The notes under the pieces were generated by a model that was not told the origin of the DNA, made no database searches, and worked only from the letters and a program-made list of their open reading frames with translations. A DNA stretch of 64,000 nt, from positions 558,001-622,000 of the forward strand of contig NZ_JABBFY010000001.1 of assembly GCF_012927115.1 (NCBI RefSeq), written 5' to 3'. Origin of the DNA: Sphingomonas sp. G-3-2-10. GTDB taxonomy: Bacteria; Pseudomonadota; Alphaproteobacteria; Sphingomonadales; Sphingomonadaceae. Shown piece by piece: positions 42,604 through 51,800 of the stretch; the stretch's first letter is position 1; each line of letters opens with the position of its first letter. Made by a program: the position numbers and the translations under genes.

Positions 42604-43569
42604 TCAGAGATCGCGCGCGGCGATCCGGTCCAGTTCGTGCTGGCGCAGCGGGATGCGGAACTCGGCGAGATAGCGGCCCTGATCGGCTTCGATCACCGTC
42701 GCCGGCCAGCCAGTGGTGCCCGGCAGGGTGATCCACAGGGGGGTGCCCTTTTCGATCGAGGCGTCGGCTTCGAATTCGACCAGCCCGAAAGTGAGGCTGC
42801 GGACGCGGACGTTCCACCAGCGCGCGCCTTCGCGGACGCGGCCGGGGGCGTCGAGATGAAGTGCGGCCTTGTCCGCCTTCAGGCCGAAGCCCTTCTCTTC
42901 CTCATGGATGCCGAGCGTGCGGATCGTGTGGATGCGCGAGGGGCGGTTCTGCGCCTGACGGAGCCAGGGCATGAGAATCTGCCAGCCCAGCTCGTTTTCG
43001 AAGGCGATGCCGGCGTGGCGGCCCTGCGACCAGCGGACCTGCCCGACGATCGGGTGGAGGCCGTCGAAGGCGATCTGGACTTCCTCGTCGGGTGCCAGCG
43101 CGAATTCCATGTCGATGCCGACGCCCGCCTGCGACACGTCGCGGGTGCGGGCGAATTCCACCTTGTTGCCGCGGCGGATCGAGACGGTCTGGTGGAGTTC
43201 GACGCGCGGCACGCTGCGGCGCTCGGCGGGAAGATGAGCGAGGTTGCGGGCGAGCGCGCCGACCACGTCGATCGGGGCGTCGAACAGGAAGCCGGCTTCG
43301 TCTTCGTCGATCCAGCTGATCTCGCCTTCGATCGCCTGGCCATTTTCGAGTTCGAGGGTGAAGCGGTCGCCATCCTCGACATTGGTCTCAAGCAGGCGGA
43401 GCGTGGCGCCGGCTGCGCTGAGCTTGCGCACGAAGCAGCGTTCGCGGCTGGCGTCTGCGCCGATCAGCGTGGCCGGATCGAGATGATCGATATGGGCGGG
43501 GTTGGGAATCGAAGCTGGAAGATCTGCGCTCAGGCAGAAAATCGTCGCGGACCTGAGTCCTTCCGTCAT
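42604..43569 (-). CDS. PilZ-domain protein with three PilZ-like modules
   Basis: 321 aa, apparently soluble. The central module (about 115-205) is a canonical PilZ domain with RRSVPRVELH (R-x3-R) and DVSQAGVGI (D-x-S-x2-G), ending VGQVRWSQGRHAGIAFEN. The modules before (about 35-112) and after (about 225-315) repeat the strand pattern and the G-x-R-x-[LF]-A-type endings but lack the c-di-GMP residues. It probably senses c-di-GMP through the middle module. Its stop is 3 bp from the stop of the propeller-like gene. ATG at 43569. Confidence 0.8.
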   Translation of the reverse strand: MTEGLRSATIFCLSADLPASIPNPAHIDHLDPATLIGADASRERCFVRKLSAAGATLRLLETNVEDGDRFTLELENGQAIEGEISWIDEDEAGFLFDAPIDVVGALARNLAHLPAERRSVPRVELHQTVSIRRGNKVEFARTRDVSQAGVGIDMEFALAPDEEVQIAFDGLHPIVGQVRWSQGRHAGIAFENELGWQILMPWLRQAQNRPSRIHTIRTLGIHEEEKGFGLKADKAALHLDAPGRVREGARWWNVRVRSLTFGLVEFEADASIEKGTPLWITLPGTTGWPATVIEADQGRYLAEFRIPLRQHELDRIAARDL

Positions 43570-43660
43570 ACCAAAAACCCCACCGAATCCCGCGCGAAGG
43601 GTTGGGCTTCCGGGCTGAAGAAAGTCTTAATCCTACAGCCCGTTAACCTCCTAATCGCAG

Positions 43661-44320
43661 TTAATCGCGGTCGGGCGCGCCGAGCGGGAAATAGTGGCGG
43701 AACGGCCGTCCGCCATCGACTGCGCGGGCGAAGGACGGACGGGCCAGCAGCCGTGCGCGATAGGCCTTGAGATGGGTGTGTTCGGCCGGGATCGGATAGG
43801 CCCAGTCGGCATAGAAGAGCGACGGAGCGGCGGCGCAATCGGCGAGTGTGAAGCTGTCGCCTATGGCCCATTCGCGCCCCACCATATGGCTGTCGATCCA
43901 GGCATAGGCCCGGTCGAGCGTGCGGTGGATATAGCCTTCCAGATGCGGATCGCGCTGATCCTCGGGCCGCAGCATGTTGTTCACCAGCGGCTGCATCGCG
44001 TTCATGATGTAATTGTCGAACACCCGGTCGAACATGCGCGCTTCGAGCGCGGCGTCGGGATCGGCCGGGATCAGCGCGACCGGGCCGGGATGGTGAATCG
44101 CGAGATATTCGATGATCGCGGTCGATTCGAAGATCGTCCGGCCGCGATCGACGAGGACCGGGAACTTGCCCATCGGCGCGAGCGCGGCGAACTCGCGGCA
44201 ATTGGCTTCCTCTTCGGGGCTGATCAGGCGGAAGTCGAACGCGATGTCATTCTCGTAAAAGGCGATCAGCGCCTTCTGGTAATAGGACGAGAAGGGATGG
44301 CCAAAGAGCTGGGGGTTCAT
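43661..44320 (-). CDS. Glutathione S-transferase family protein
   Basis: 219-aa cytosolic GST. The N-terminal thioredoxin-like domain has the fold with GKFPVLVDRGRTIFESTAII (cis-Pro and the E-S glutathione contact near 65-66) after PFSSYYQKALIAFYEND. The C-terminal helical domain has FTLADCAAAPSLFYADWA, the N-capping box motif. SSYYQ carries the likely catalytic Ser/Tyr. Substrate unknown. It is divergent from the tag gene with about 105 bp between starts. Confidence 0.9.
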   Translation of the reverse strand: MNPQLFGHPFSSYYQKALIAFYENDIAFDFRLISPEEEANCREFAALAPMGKFPVLVDRGRTIFESTAIIEYLAIHHPGPVALIPADPDAALEARMFDRVFDNYIMNAMQPLVNNMLRPEDQRDPHLEGYIHRTLDRAYAWIDSHMVGREWAIGDSFTLADCAAAPSLFYADWAYPIPAEHTHLKAYRARLLARPSFARAVDGGRPFRHYFPLGAPDRD

Positions 44321-44425
44321 CTGTGCCTCGCAATAGTTAGCTTATTGGCTAAGTAATCCGATTTGCGCGGATGTGCAAGCGGGCTTTGGACTGTCATGAA
44401 GGGAACGGATCATGGGAGGCTGCGG

Positions 44426-44968
44426 ATGACGGTTCGGTGTGCATGGGCGGAAGGCGATCCGGTGATGGCGGCGTATCACGACGCCGAATGGGGCGTGCCC
44501 GTGCGCGAAAGCCGGATGCTGTGGGAAATGCTGATGCTCGAAGGGTTTCAGGCGGGGCTTTCGTGGCGGACGATCCTGCATCGGCGCGAGGGATTTCGCC
44601 GTGCCTTCGCGGGGTTCGATCCGGCGAAGGTCGCGGCGTTCGGCGCGGCGGATGTCGAGCGGCTGATGCAGGACGAGGGGATCATCCGCGCGCGGGCGAA
44701 GATCGAAGCGACGATCGCGGCTGCACGAATTTACCAGCAGATGCAGGCGGATGGCGAGAATTTCTCGGGCTGGGTATGGGGATTGGCCGGGGGCGAGACG
44801 GTGGTGAACGACGGGGTGAGCGTGCCCGCGAAGACGCCGGTATCCGAAGCCATGTCGAAGGCGCTGAAAGCGCGGGGGTTCAAGTTCGTGGGGCCGGTGA
44901 TCGTCTATGCCTGGATGCAGGCGGTGGGAATGGTGAACGATCATGCCCCGGATTGTTTCAGGCGATGA
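44426..44968 (+). CDS. tag: DNA-3-methyladenine glycosylase I
   Basis: 180-aa base-excision enzyme removing 3-methyladenine. Family residues are visible: zinc ligands Cys4 (MTVRCAWA), His17 in AAYHDAEWGVP, and the C-terminal His and Cys in NDHAPDCF; catalytic-pocket segment FQAGLSWRTILHRREGFRRA and a VGPVIVYAWMQAVGMVNDH ending. GGGAGG lies seven bases before the ATG. Its stop overlaps the next gene's start (ATGA). Confidence 0.95.
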   Translation: MTVRCAWAEGDPVMAAYHDAEWGVPVRESRMLWEMLMLEGFQAGLSWRTILHRREGFRRAFAGFDPAKVAAFGAADVERLMQDEGIIRARAKIEATIAAARIYQQMQADGENFSGWVWGLAGGETVVNDGVSVPAKTPVSEAMSKALKARGFKFVGPVIVYAWMQAVGMVNDHAPDCFRR

Positions 44969-45300
44969 CCGCGACACGCCTGCTGTCCGACGAAGCGTTT
45001 CGCGCCTGCTTCAGCGAGCCGATGCGCGACGTGACCGCAGAAGCCGAAGCGATCGTCGACATATGGCCCTATGCCGCTGCGATCGACCTCGACGCACTGG
45101 GCGTGCCGCACCTCAACGATGTGAACTATGTCTATCGCGACGGTAGCGGACGGTTCGATCAGGTGCTGATCGGAACAGGCCGGTTCAACGCGATGCTGGT
45201 GATCGTGATCGACCGCTGGGCGCGCGCCATAGCGGGGCACCGCCTGCTCGACCTGAACGCGGAATATGGGGTGAGCGGCGGGCATTTGAGAGGCGTGTGA
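44965..45300 (+). CDS. Conserved hypothetical protein coupled to tag
   Basis: 111 aa, not recognised. No signal peptide or membrane helix. It contains YAAAIDLDALGVPHLNDVNY, then VYRDGSGRFDQVLIGTGRFN and MLVIVIDRWARAIAGHRLLD, an alpha/beta-looking pattern. It is translationally coupled to the 3-methyladenine glycosylase gene through ATGA, so a role linked to that gene's expression is possible, but nothing in the sequence states a function. Its stop is 6 bp from the stop of the convergent VOC gene. Confidence 0.72.
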   Translation: MTATRLLSDEAFRACFSEPMRDVTAEAEAIVDIWPYAAAIDLDALGVPHLNDVNYVYRDGSGRFDQVLIGTGRFNAMLVIVIDRWARAIAGHRLLDLNAEYGVSGGHLRGV

Positions 45301-45306
45301 GGCGCG

Positions 45307-45699
45307 TCACCGGTTGCGGTAGCAGGCCTCGATATTGTTGCCGTCGGGATCGAGCACGAACGCGCCGTAATAGTCGGGGACGCCTTCGCGCGGGCCGGGT
45401 GGGCCGTTGTCCTTGCCGCCGGCTTCCAGCGCGGCTTTGTGAAAGGCGTCGACTGCGGCCTCGCTTTCTGCGGTGAAGGCGATGTGCATCTGGTTGATGC
45501 CGGGGCGGGAGCCTTCGACCCAATAAGAGGGGCGGAGGGCGCCGATCCAGAGATAGGGATAGTCCTCCGGCCCGCGGCCGAGCAGGAACGATCCTTCGCC
45601 ATTGCTGACGGTCAGAAGGCCGAGCGGCCTAGCGATCGCATCGTAAAAGGCGCGCGCGGTGGCGAGATCGGTGACGACGATTCCGGTGTGATCGAGCAT
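45307..45699 (-). CDS. VOC-superfamily (glyoxalase/bleomycin-resistance-like) protein
   Basis: 130-aa single VOC domain of two beta-alpha-beta3 halves. It starts MLDHTGIVVTDLATARAFYD with the first metal-type His4, has NQMHIAFTAESEAAVDAFHK with a second His, and ends FVLDPDGNNIEACY with the family Glu. A divalent-metal lyase, isomerase or dioxygenase is possible; the substrate is unknown. It lies 20 bp before the ABC-F gene on the same strand... in genomic order the ABC-F gene is upstream of it, so they may share a transcript. Confidence 0.85.
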   Translation of the reverse strand: MLDHTGIVVTDLATARAFYDAIARPLGLLTVSNGEGSFLLGRGPEDYPYLWIGALRPSYWVEGSRPGINQMHIAFTAESEAAVDAFHKAALEAGGKDNGPPGPREGVPDYYGAFVLDPDGNNIEACYRNR

Positions 45700-45719
45700 G
45701 AATGCCGAACGGGCCGCGC

Positions 45720-47291
45720 TCAGCCCAGTTCCACCTGCCGTTCGATGCCGATCGCTTCGAGGAAGGGCGCGTCGTGGCTGACCACCAGCAATGCGCCGTC
45801 ATAGGCGATCAGGCCGGCCTCGACCGCTTCGATCGAGTCGATGTCGAGATGGTTGGTCGGCTCGTCGAGGATCAGGAGCCAGGGCGGGGTTTCTCCGCCC
45901 AGCGTGCAGGCGAGCGCGGCGCGCAGGCGCTGGCCGCCCGACAGGGTGCCCGCGATCTGGAGCGCGGCGTCGGCGCGGAAGGCGAAGCGGGCGAGGGCGG
46001 CGCGGCAGGCATTTTCGGTCGCGCCGGGATTGAGCCGGGCGAAATTGTCGTGGATCGACGCTGCGGGATCGAGGATGCTGGCCTGCTGATCGAGCATGGC
46101 GATGCGATCGGTGACGCGGACGGTGCCGGACCACGCCGCAAGCCGGCCGGTGACGAGCGCAAGCAGGGTCGATTTGCCGCTGCCGTTGGGGCCGCTGATC
46201 GCGACGCGCTCCGGACCGTTCAGCGACAGCGAGACGCTCGACAGGATCGGGCGGTCATAGCCGGTGGTGACGTCATGAAGCTCCAGAACATTGCGGTTGG
46301 CGGGCAGGCCGCTGGGCGGGAGCGTGACGGTGAGCGGCTGGAGGATCTCGATCTTCTCGCGCGCGGCGCTGGCGGCGTCGCGGGCTTCGCTGCGCTGGCG
46401 CTCGGCCAAGCGGGCCGCTTCGCCGCTGCTGTTCTCGGCGCGGTTCTTCATCATGCCGAGGATGATCCTCGGCATGTCGCCCTTCGCCGCCTTGCGCTTG
46501 CCCGCACCGTCCCGGCGAGCCTTGCGTTCGGCCTGTTGCTGCGCGGTGCGCGCGGCTTCGCCGACGCGGCGCTCGGCATCGGCAAGGTCATGGCGCGCGG
46601 CGGCGAGTTCGAGCGCCTTGCGTTCGCGATAGGCGGTCCAGTTGCCGCCATAGCGGGTGGCGCCCAGGCCGGTCAGCTCGACGATGGCGTCCATCGTGTC
46701 GAGCAGTTCGCGGTCATGGCTGACGACGATCGCGCCCGCGCGCCATCCGGCGAGGAGCGAGAGAACTGCGTCGCGGCCGTCGCGGTCGAGATTGTTGGTC
46801 GGCTCGTCGAGCAGCAGGAAGTCTGGTTCGGCCAGCACCGCGGCGGCAAGCGCGGCGCGGGTGCGCTGGCCGCCGGACAGGGCGGTGAGCGGCGTATCGA
46901 GCGGGACGTCGAGGCGAAACTGGGCGAGGGCGGATTCGATGCGCGCCTCCAGCGTCCAGTCGGCTTCGGCGAGTTCTTCCATCGTCGCGTCGCCGGCCTC
47001 GGCGCGGCGGAGCAGGGCGAGTGCGTCGCCGACGCCGAACAGCGTGGCGATGGTCTCGCCGGGTTGCGGAGCGAGCGACTGGCGAAGGGTGGCGAGGGTG
47101 CCGTTGACCGACACCTTGCCCGATTGCGGCGCGAGATCGCCGGCGATCAGGCGCAGCAGCGTCGTCTTGCCGACGCCGTTGCGGCCGACAAGGCCGGTGC
47201 GTTCTGGGCTGAAGCCGAGATCGAGGTCGGTGAGGAGCGGAACGCCGTCGGGCGTGGACCAGCTGAGATTCGAAAGCGTGATGGCGGACAT
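45720..47291 (-). CDS. ABC-F family ATPase
   Basis: 523-aa duplicated ATPase without membrane segments. First domain: Walker A GRNGVGKTTLLRL, signature LSGGQRTRAAL, Walker B LLLDEPTNNLDRDG. A charged linker with many Arg/Lys/Ala follows (about 215-300). Second domain: GPNGSGKSTLLAL, LSGGQRLRAAL, LILDEPTNHLDIDS. ABC-F proteins act on the ribosome, either as translation factors or as antibiotic-protection proteins; the subtype cannot be told from sequence alone. It lies between the VOC gene and moaC, within the stretch that separates moaC from moeA. Confidence 0.9.
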   Translation of the reverse strand: MSAITLSNLSWSTPDGVPLLTDLDLGFSPERTGLVGRNGVGKTTLLRLIAGDLAPQSGKVSVNGTLATLRQSLAPQPGETIATLFGVGDALALLRRAEAGDATMEELAEADWTLEARIESALAQFRLDVPLDTPLTALSGGQRTRAALAAAVLAEPDFLLLDEPTNNLDRDGRDAVLSLLAGWRAGAIVVSHDRELLDTMDAIVELTGLGATRYGGNWTAYRERKALELAAARHDLADAERRVGEAARTAQQQAERKARRDGAGKRKAAKGDMPRIILGMMKNRAENSSGEAARLAERQRSEARDAASAAREKIEILQPLTVTLPPSGLPANRNVLELHDVTTGYDRPILSSVSLSLNGPERVAISGPNGSGKSTLLALVTGRLAAWSGTVRVTDRIAMLDQQASILDPAASIHDNFARLNPGATENACRAALARFAFRADAALQIAGTLSGGQRLRAALACTLGGETPPWLLILDEPTNHLDIDSIEAVEAGLIAYDGALLVVSHDAPFLEAIGIERQVELG

Positions 47292-47415
47292 GCGGGATTC
47301 CCGGGGGCAAGGCGAAGGGGCGATGCTGTCGGGAAGGGATCACATGGTCGGGTACGGCCTTTCGAATGGAGCCGCGAAGATAGGGCGGCGCGGCGGCGCG
47401 TTCAAGCGCGCCGGA

Positions 47416-47883
47416 TCACGCTTTCCAGTCGCCGGACTTGCCGCCGGTCTTGGACAGCAGACGGATATCGCCGATTATCATGCCCTTATCGATGGCCTTT
47501 GCCATGTCGTATATGGTCAGCAGCGCGGTGCTGACCGCAGTAAGGGCTTCCATCTCGACCCCGGTCTTGCCGTCGGTCGCGGCAGTCGCGGTGGCGGTAA
47601 CGCCGGTTTCGTCGGGCTGAAGTTCGATCGAGACCTTGGTGAGCGGCAGCGGGTGGCACAGCGGGATCAGATCGCTGGTTTTCTTGGCCGCCATGATGCC
47701 CGCGACGCGCGCGACGGCGAGGACGTCGCCCTTCTCCACGAGGCCCTGTGCGATCGCGGCGGCGGCTTCGGCGGACATCTCGATGCGGCCGGCGGCTACG
47801 GCTTCGCGGGCGGTGACGGCCTTGCCGCCGACATCGACCATATGCGCGGCGCCGGCTTCGTCGAGATGGGTGAGGTTGCTCAC
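47416..47883 (-). CDS. moaC: Cyclic pyranopterin monophosphate synthase MoaC
   Basis: 155-aa enzyme converting 3',8-cyclo-GTP to cPMP, following MoaA. Conserved parts: [31 protein letters not shown] with the catalytic Lys/His, [20 protein letters not shown] and the C-terminal [10 protein letters not shown]. Its ATG overlaps the trpC stop by four bases, continuing the trpD-trpC-moaC run. About 124 bp downstream of the ABC-F start side nothing recognisable was seen. Confidence 0.96.
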   Translation of the reverse strand: MSNLTHLDEAGAAHMVDVGGKAVTAREAVAAGRIEMSAEAAAAIAQGLVEKGDVLAVARVAGIMAAKKTSDLIPLCHPLPLTKVSIELQPDETGVTATATAATDGKTGVEMEALTAVSTALLTIYDMAKAIDKGMIIGDIRLLSKTGGKSGDWKA

Positions 47884-48665
47884 CCGATCAGGTCCCGCGT
47901 CGCGGCCTCGACATCGGCCTGGCGCATCAGCGCTTCGCCGATCAGGAAGCAGCGGACGCCATGCTCGGCCATCGCGTCGAGATCGGCGCGGCCGGTGAGG
48001 CCGGATTCGGCGACGAAGGTGCAGCCCGCTGGCGCGCGGCCGACGAGTTCGTAGGTGCGATCAAAGGACACGGTGAAGTCCTTGAGATTGCGGTTGTTCA
48101 CACCGATCAGCCGCGACCGGAGCGCGAGCGCGCGATCCAGCTCGGATTCGTCGTGAACCTCGACCAGCACGTCCATGCCCAGTTCGAACGCGGTCGATTC
48201 GATCTCGGCCATCTGGCCGTCTTCCAGCGCGGCGACGATGATCAGGATCGCATCGGCGCCGATGCTGCGCGCCTCGATCACCTGCCACGGATCGACCATG
48301 AAATCCTTGCGGATCACCGGGAGCGATACGGCGGCGCGGGCAGCGATCAGATAGTCCTCATGCCCCTGAAAATAGGGCGCGTCGGTGAGGATCGAGAGGC
48401 AGGCTGCACCGCCGGCCTGATAGGCGCGGGCATGGGCGGGGGGATCGAAATCGGGGCGGATCAGGCCCTTGGACGGGCTGGCCTTCTTGATTTCGGCGAT
48501 CAGGCCGAAGCCGGTCGCGGCCTTCGCATCGAGTGCGGCGCGGAACCCGCGCGGGGGTGTCTGGGCGAGCGCCAGGTCGCCGAGCTGGGCCAGCGTGGTC
48601 GCGCGCTTGCGGGCGGCGACTTCCTCGCGCTTGGTCTCAAGGATCTTGTCGAGCATGTCAGCCAT
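47880..48665 (-). CDS. trpC: Indole-3-glycerol phosphate synthase
   Basis: 261-aa (beta/alpha)8 barrel enzyme of tryptophan synthesis, closing the indole ring of CdRP. Key segments: [20 protein letters not shown] with the catalytic Lys and the phosphate-side residues, [68 protein letters not shown] and [13 protein letters not shown]. Start ATG at 48665 overlaps the trpD stop by one base (TGATG). Monofunctional; not fused to trpF. Confidence 0.97.
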   Translation of the reverse strand: MADMLDKILETKREEVAARKRATTLAQLGDLALAQTPPRGFRAALDAKAATGFGLIAEIKKASPSKGLIRPDFDPPAHARAYQAGGAACLSILTDAPYFQGHEDYLIAARAAVSLPVIRKDFMVDPWQVIEARSIGADAILIIVAALEDGQMAEIESTAFELGMDVLVEVHDESELDRALALRSRLIGVNNRNLKDFTVSFDRTYELVGRAPAGCTFVAESGLTGRADLDAMAEHGVRCFLIGEALMRQADVEAATRDLIG

Positions 48666-49657
48666 CAGAAGGCGATCCAGCAGTCGAGCAGCGCATTGGC
48701 AAGCCCGTTGTCGAGGAATTCGGCGGCTTCCTCGGCCCCTTCGCGAAGGTCCGACGCGCGGCCGGCGACCATCAGCGCGGCGGCGGCGTTGAGGACCACC
48801 GCGTCGCGATAGGCCGATTTCTCGCCCTGAAGCAGGCGGCGCAGCGCGAGGGCATTGTGTTCGGCATCGCCGCCACGGATCGCGCTGAGCGGATGGCGGG
48901 GCAGGCCCGCATCCTCCGGCACGATGCGCGTGGGCAGGCTCGCGCCGCCGATATTCACCGCGACGCTGGCGCCTTCGGTCGAGAGTTCGTCGAGGCCCTC
49001 GTCGCCGGAGATGACTGCTGCGCTGTGCACGCCGAGCTGTTCGAGTGCTTCGGCATAGATCGGCGCGTAATCGGGGCGGGCGATGCCGATCAGCTGGCGG
49101 GTGACATGCGCGGGGTTCGCCAGCGGACCCATCAGGTTGAAGATGGTGCGGCGGCCGATGCGGCGGCGGATCGGGCCGATGCGCGCCATCGCCGGGTGGT
49201 GATGCTGGGCGAAGAGGAAGGCGATGCCGAGATCGTTCAGCGATTCCTCGGCACGGGCGGCGGCGCGTTCGAGATTGAGGCCGAGCGCTTCGAGCGTGTC
49301 GGCCGCGCCCGATTTGGACGAAGCGGCGCGGTTGCCATGCTTGGCGACGGGCACGCCTGCCGCCGCGACGACGAGGCTGACCGCAGTCGAGACGTTGAGC
49401 GTGTGATGGCCATCGCCGCCGGTGCCGCACACGTCGATCGCGCCTTCGGGTGCGGTGATCGGGATCAGGCGGGCGCGCATGGCGCGGGCAGCCTCGGCGA
49501 TCTCGATGCTGGTTTCGCCGCGATCGGACAAAGCGATGAGGAAGGCTTCGATCTCGCCCTCGGGCACGCCGCCGTCGAGCAGATCGGAGAAGGCCTGCGC
49601 GGCGGTTTCGCGCGCGAGGGGCGAGGATGGATCGGGGAGTGTCGCGAATAGGGTCAC
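48665..49657 (-). CDS. trpD: Anthranilate phosphoribosyltransferase
   Basis: 330 aa from the GTG at 49657, the usual family length. It transfers phosphoribose to anthranilate. Motifs: [20 protein letters not shown] (PRPP loop), [42 protein letters not shown], and GLDELSTEG late in the sequence. An open frame continues upstream of the GTG but has no family support. First gene of trpD-trpC-moaC; the usual upstream partner trpG lies 2.1 kb away, separated by unrelated genes. Confidence 0.95.
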   Translation of the reverse strand: MTLFATLPDPSSPLARETAAQAFSDLLDGGVPEGEIEAFLIALSDRGETSIEIAEAARAMRARLIPITAPEGAIDVCGTGGDGHHTLNVSTAVSLVVAAAGVPVAKHGNRAASSKSGAADTLEALGLNLERAAARAEESLNDLGIAFLFAQHHHPAMARIGPIRRRIGRRTIFNLMGPLANPAHVTRQLIGIARPDYAPIYAEALEQLGVHSAAVISGDEGLDELSTEGASVAVNIGGASLPTRIVPEDAGLPRHPLSAIRGGDAEHNALALRRLLQGEKSAYRDAVVLNAAAALMVAGRASDLREGAEEAAEFLDNGLANALLDCWIAF

Positions 49658-49812
49658 GCGGTTGCTATTCCGCCCGGTGCTCCCGGAGTCGAGATAGAAA
49701 AGCTGTGCGACGGGCGCTGCGACATCCATCTCGATATTGTCCGGACATTGAGTCCGAAGCTGTACTCGACCATAGCCAGCATCATATCGAATCGGTTGTG
49801 GAGAGTGATGTC

Positions 49813-50832
49813 GTGACAGATGACGCAAATGCGGTTCGGATTGGCGCCCCGGCAACGCTGGATACGCTCCGTATGGATTGCTTGGAAGCCGCCGCGCCGG
49901 GGCCGGGTGAGATAAAGGTCCGGATTCGTGCGTCGTCGCTTAACTATCGCGACATGCTGGTGGTGACCGGTGTGATTCCTTCGCCGGAGGGGTTGATCCC
50001 ATTGTCCGACGGCGCGGGCGAAGTCGTCGCGGTGGGCGAGGGGGTGAGCGAGTTCGCGGTCGGCGATGCGGTGGTCAGCGTTTTCCATCCCGGCTGGATC
50101 GACGGGCATATGGAGCGCGCGCAATTGCTGGCCAGCCCCGGCGGGCCGAAGGACGGCTTTGCGTGCGAATGGGCGACGCGGCCCGCGACGCATTTCACCC
50201 ATGCGCCCAAGGGGCTGTCGCACGTCGAAAGCGCGACGCTGACCTGTGCCGGGCTGACCGCGTGGCGGGCGGTGGTGACCGACGGGCAGGTGAAGCCCGG
50301 CGCGACGGTGCTGATCCAGGGGACGGGCGGGGTTTCGCTGTTCGCCTTGCAGTTCGCCAAGGCGGCGGGCGCTCGGGTAATCGCCCTGTCCTCCGGCGCG
50401 GAGAAGCTGGAGCGGCTGACCGCGCTGGGGGCGGATCATGTCCTCAACTATCGCGAGACGCCCGACTGGGGCGAGTCGGTGCTGGCGCTGACCGGCGGTC
50501 TGGGCGTCGATCATGTGATCGAAGTCGGCGGACCGGGCACCTTGCCGCAATCGCTGATCGCGGCGCGGACGGGGGCGCATCTGGCGATCATCGGCGCAGT
50601 GGACGGGCTGCACGGGAACAGCATCCCGTTCGTCACGGTGCAGATGAAGCGGCTGAAGCTGCTGGGCGTGACGGTGGGCAGCCGGCGCGATCAGATCGAC
50701 ATGGTGCGGGCGATCGAAGCCAATGGCATCCGGCCGGTGATGGACAGCGGGTTCGGGCTGGATGCACTGGCGGACGGCTTCCGCCGGCTCCAGTCGGGCG
50801 GGCATGTCGGCAAGTTGTGGATCGACATCTGA
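49813..50832 (+). CDS. Zinc-independent NAD(P)-dependent alcohol dehydrogenase/quinone-oxidoreductase family protein
   Basis: 339-aa medium-chain dehydrogenase/reductase. GroES-like N-terminal domain with IRASSLNYRDMLVVTG and PLSDGAGEVVAVGEGVSEF; the Rossmann domain has the nucleotide loop VLIQGTGGVSLFALQFAKAA followed by GARVIALSSGAEKLERLTAL. The catalytic-zinc Cys and His and the structural Cys cluster are absent, as in quinone-oxidoreductase-like members. GTG start at 49813 with GGAG nine bases upstream. It stands alone on the plus strand between trpD and an EF-hand gene; TGTCCGGACA at 49738-49747 is a palindrome in its upstream region. Confidence 0.88.
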   Translation: MTDDANAVRIGAPATLDTLRMDCLEAAAPGPGEIKVRIRASSLNYRDMLVVTGVIPSPEGLIPLSDGAGEVVAVGEGVSEFAVGDAVVSVFHPGWIDGHMERAQLLASPGGPKDGFACEWATRPATHFTHAPKGLSHVESATLTCAGLTAWRAVVTDGQVKPGATVLIQGTGGVSLFALQFAKAAGARVIALSSGAEKLERLTALGADHVLNYRETPDWGESVLALTGGLGVDHVIEVGGPGTLPQSLIAARTGAHLAIIGAVDGLHGNSIPFVTVQMKRLKLLGVTVGSRRDQIDMVRAIEANGIRPVMDSGFGLDALADGFRRLQSGGHVGKLWIDI

Positions 50833-50881
50833 TCCCGTGCCGCCACGCCGGGTCAGACCAGGCGTGGCGGAGGGGATGGTA

Positions 50882-51274
50882 TCACTTCTGCGTGGCGGGT
50901 GCCGTTGCGTTCTGTGCGGGGGCTGCGGCCGGCGCCGGAGCAGCATCAGGCGCGTCGTCGCGATCCCAATCGCCGTCGCGGTCGAAACCGGAGCCGCCAT
51001 GACCGTGGCCGCGACGGCCCGGACCGTGCGGGCCGCGGGGCGAGGGGATTTCGCCCACAATCAGCTTGCCGTCCTTGTTGGCGTCGAGGCGGTCGAAGCC
51101 TGCGCCCGACTTTTGCAGCCATTCGGCGCGGGTGATCTCTCCATTGCCGTCGAGATCGGCATTGCCGATCGGGCCGAGGCCCTTGTCGGTCACGGCCGAA
51201 GCGATGCCGCCTGCCGCGACGGTGAGCAGGACGCCGGCCAATGCGGCCCCGGCGAGTTTCAGTTTCTGGTTCAT
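50882..51274 (-). CDS. Exported EF-hand calcium-binding protein
   Basis: 130 aa with a signal peptide (MNQKLKLAGAALAGVLL through IASA, about 1-28). Two EF-hand loops are clear: DLDGNGEITRAEW and DANKDGKLIVGEI, each with Asp/Asn at calcium positions and a closing Glu. A Gly/His/Arg-rich linker and an Ala/Pro-rich tail (APDAAPAPAAAPAQ) complete it. Likely a periplasmic or surface calcium-binding protein; function unknown. Its stop lies about 50 bp from that of the alcohol dehydrogenase. Confidence 0.85.
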   Translation of the reverse strand: MNQKLKLAGAALAGVLLTVAAGGIASAVTDKGLGPIGNADLDGNGEITRAEWLQKSGAGFDRLDANKDGKLIVGEIPSPRGPHGPGRRGHGHGGSGFDRDGDWDRDDAPDAAPAPAAAPAQNATAPATQK

Positions 51275-51419
51275 TCCAATCTCCATTCGCGCCCGGATGG
51301 GGCGATGGAGGCGGAATGGGGCCGCCAGATCACCGGGGGATTGCAACGAACCGGCAATATTGTCGCAAAATGTGTGCGATCCCGGCTAGATAGGCGACGA
51401 CAGCCGAGGGAGTTTGGGC

Positions 51420-51800
51420 ATGGTGCTGGGATCGGCGACGCCGGTGGCGTTTCTCTATGTGATGGATCGCGAGCGGGCGCTGGGCTTCTATCGCGACACG
51501 CTGGGCTTCGCGCCGCGCAGCGCCGATGCGCATGGCGACTTCATCGATCTGGGCGGCGCGCTGGTGCGGATGACGGCGATGCCGGGCTATGCGCCCGGGC
51601 CGCATCCGGTGCTGGGCTGGGAAGTGAACGACATCGTAGCGAGCGTGACCGGGCTGCGCGAACGCGGCGTCGAATGCATCATCTATGAAGGGATGGGGCA
51701 GGACGCGCTGGGCATCTGGACCTCACCCGACGGGAAGAACAAGGTGGCGTTCTTCCCCGATTCCGAAGGGAATGTGCTTAGCGTCGCGCAGACGGGTTAA
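51420..51800 (+). CDS. VOC-superfamily protein
   Basis: 126-aa VOC domain with the opening [40 protein letters not shown], a middle strand [13 protein letters not shown] and the closing [20 protein letters not shown]. The first metal-type His of many VOC enzymes is not obvious, so it may be a binding protein rather than an enzyme. ATG at 51420. Its 3' end overlaps the stop of trpG by four bases (convergent). Confidence 0.83.
   Translation: MVLGSATPVAFLYVMDRERALGFYRDTLGFAPRSADAHGDFIDLGGALVRMTAMPGYAPGPHPVLGWEVNDIVASVTGLRERGVECIIYEGMGQDALGIWTSPDGKNKVAFFPDSEGNVLSVAQTG

Noticed and set aside
43627..43664. CtrA-type sites (TTAA-N7-TTAA) ahead of the GST and PilZ genes
   Set aside because: Three TTAA words occur, but the gaps are 12 and 14 bases, not 7.
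49738..49747. TGTCCGGACA palindrome before the alcohol dehydrogenase gene as an operator
   Set aside because: A 10-bp palindrome is not rare at this base composition, and no regulator gene is nearby; mentioned only in that gene's entry.
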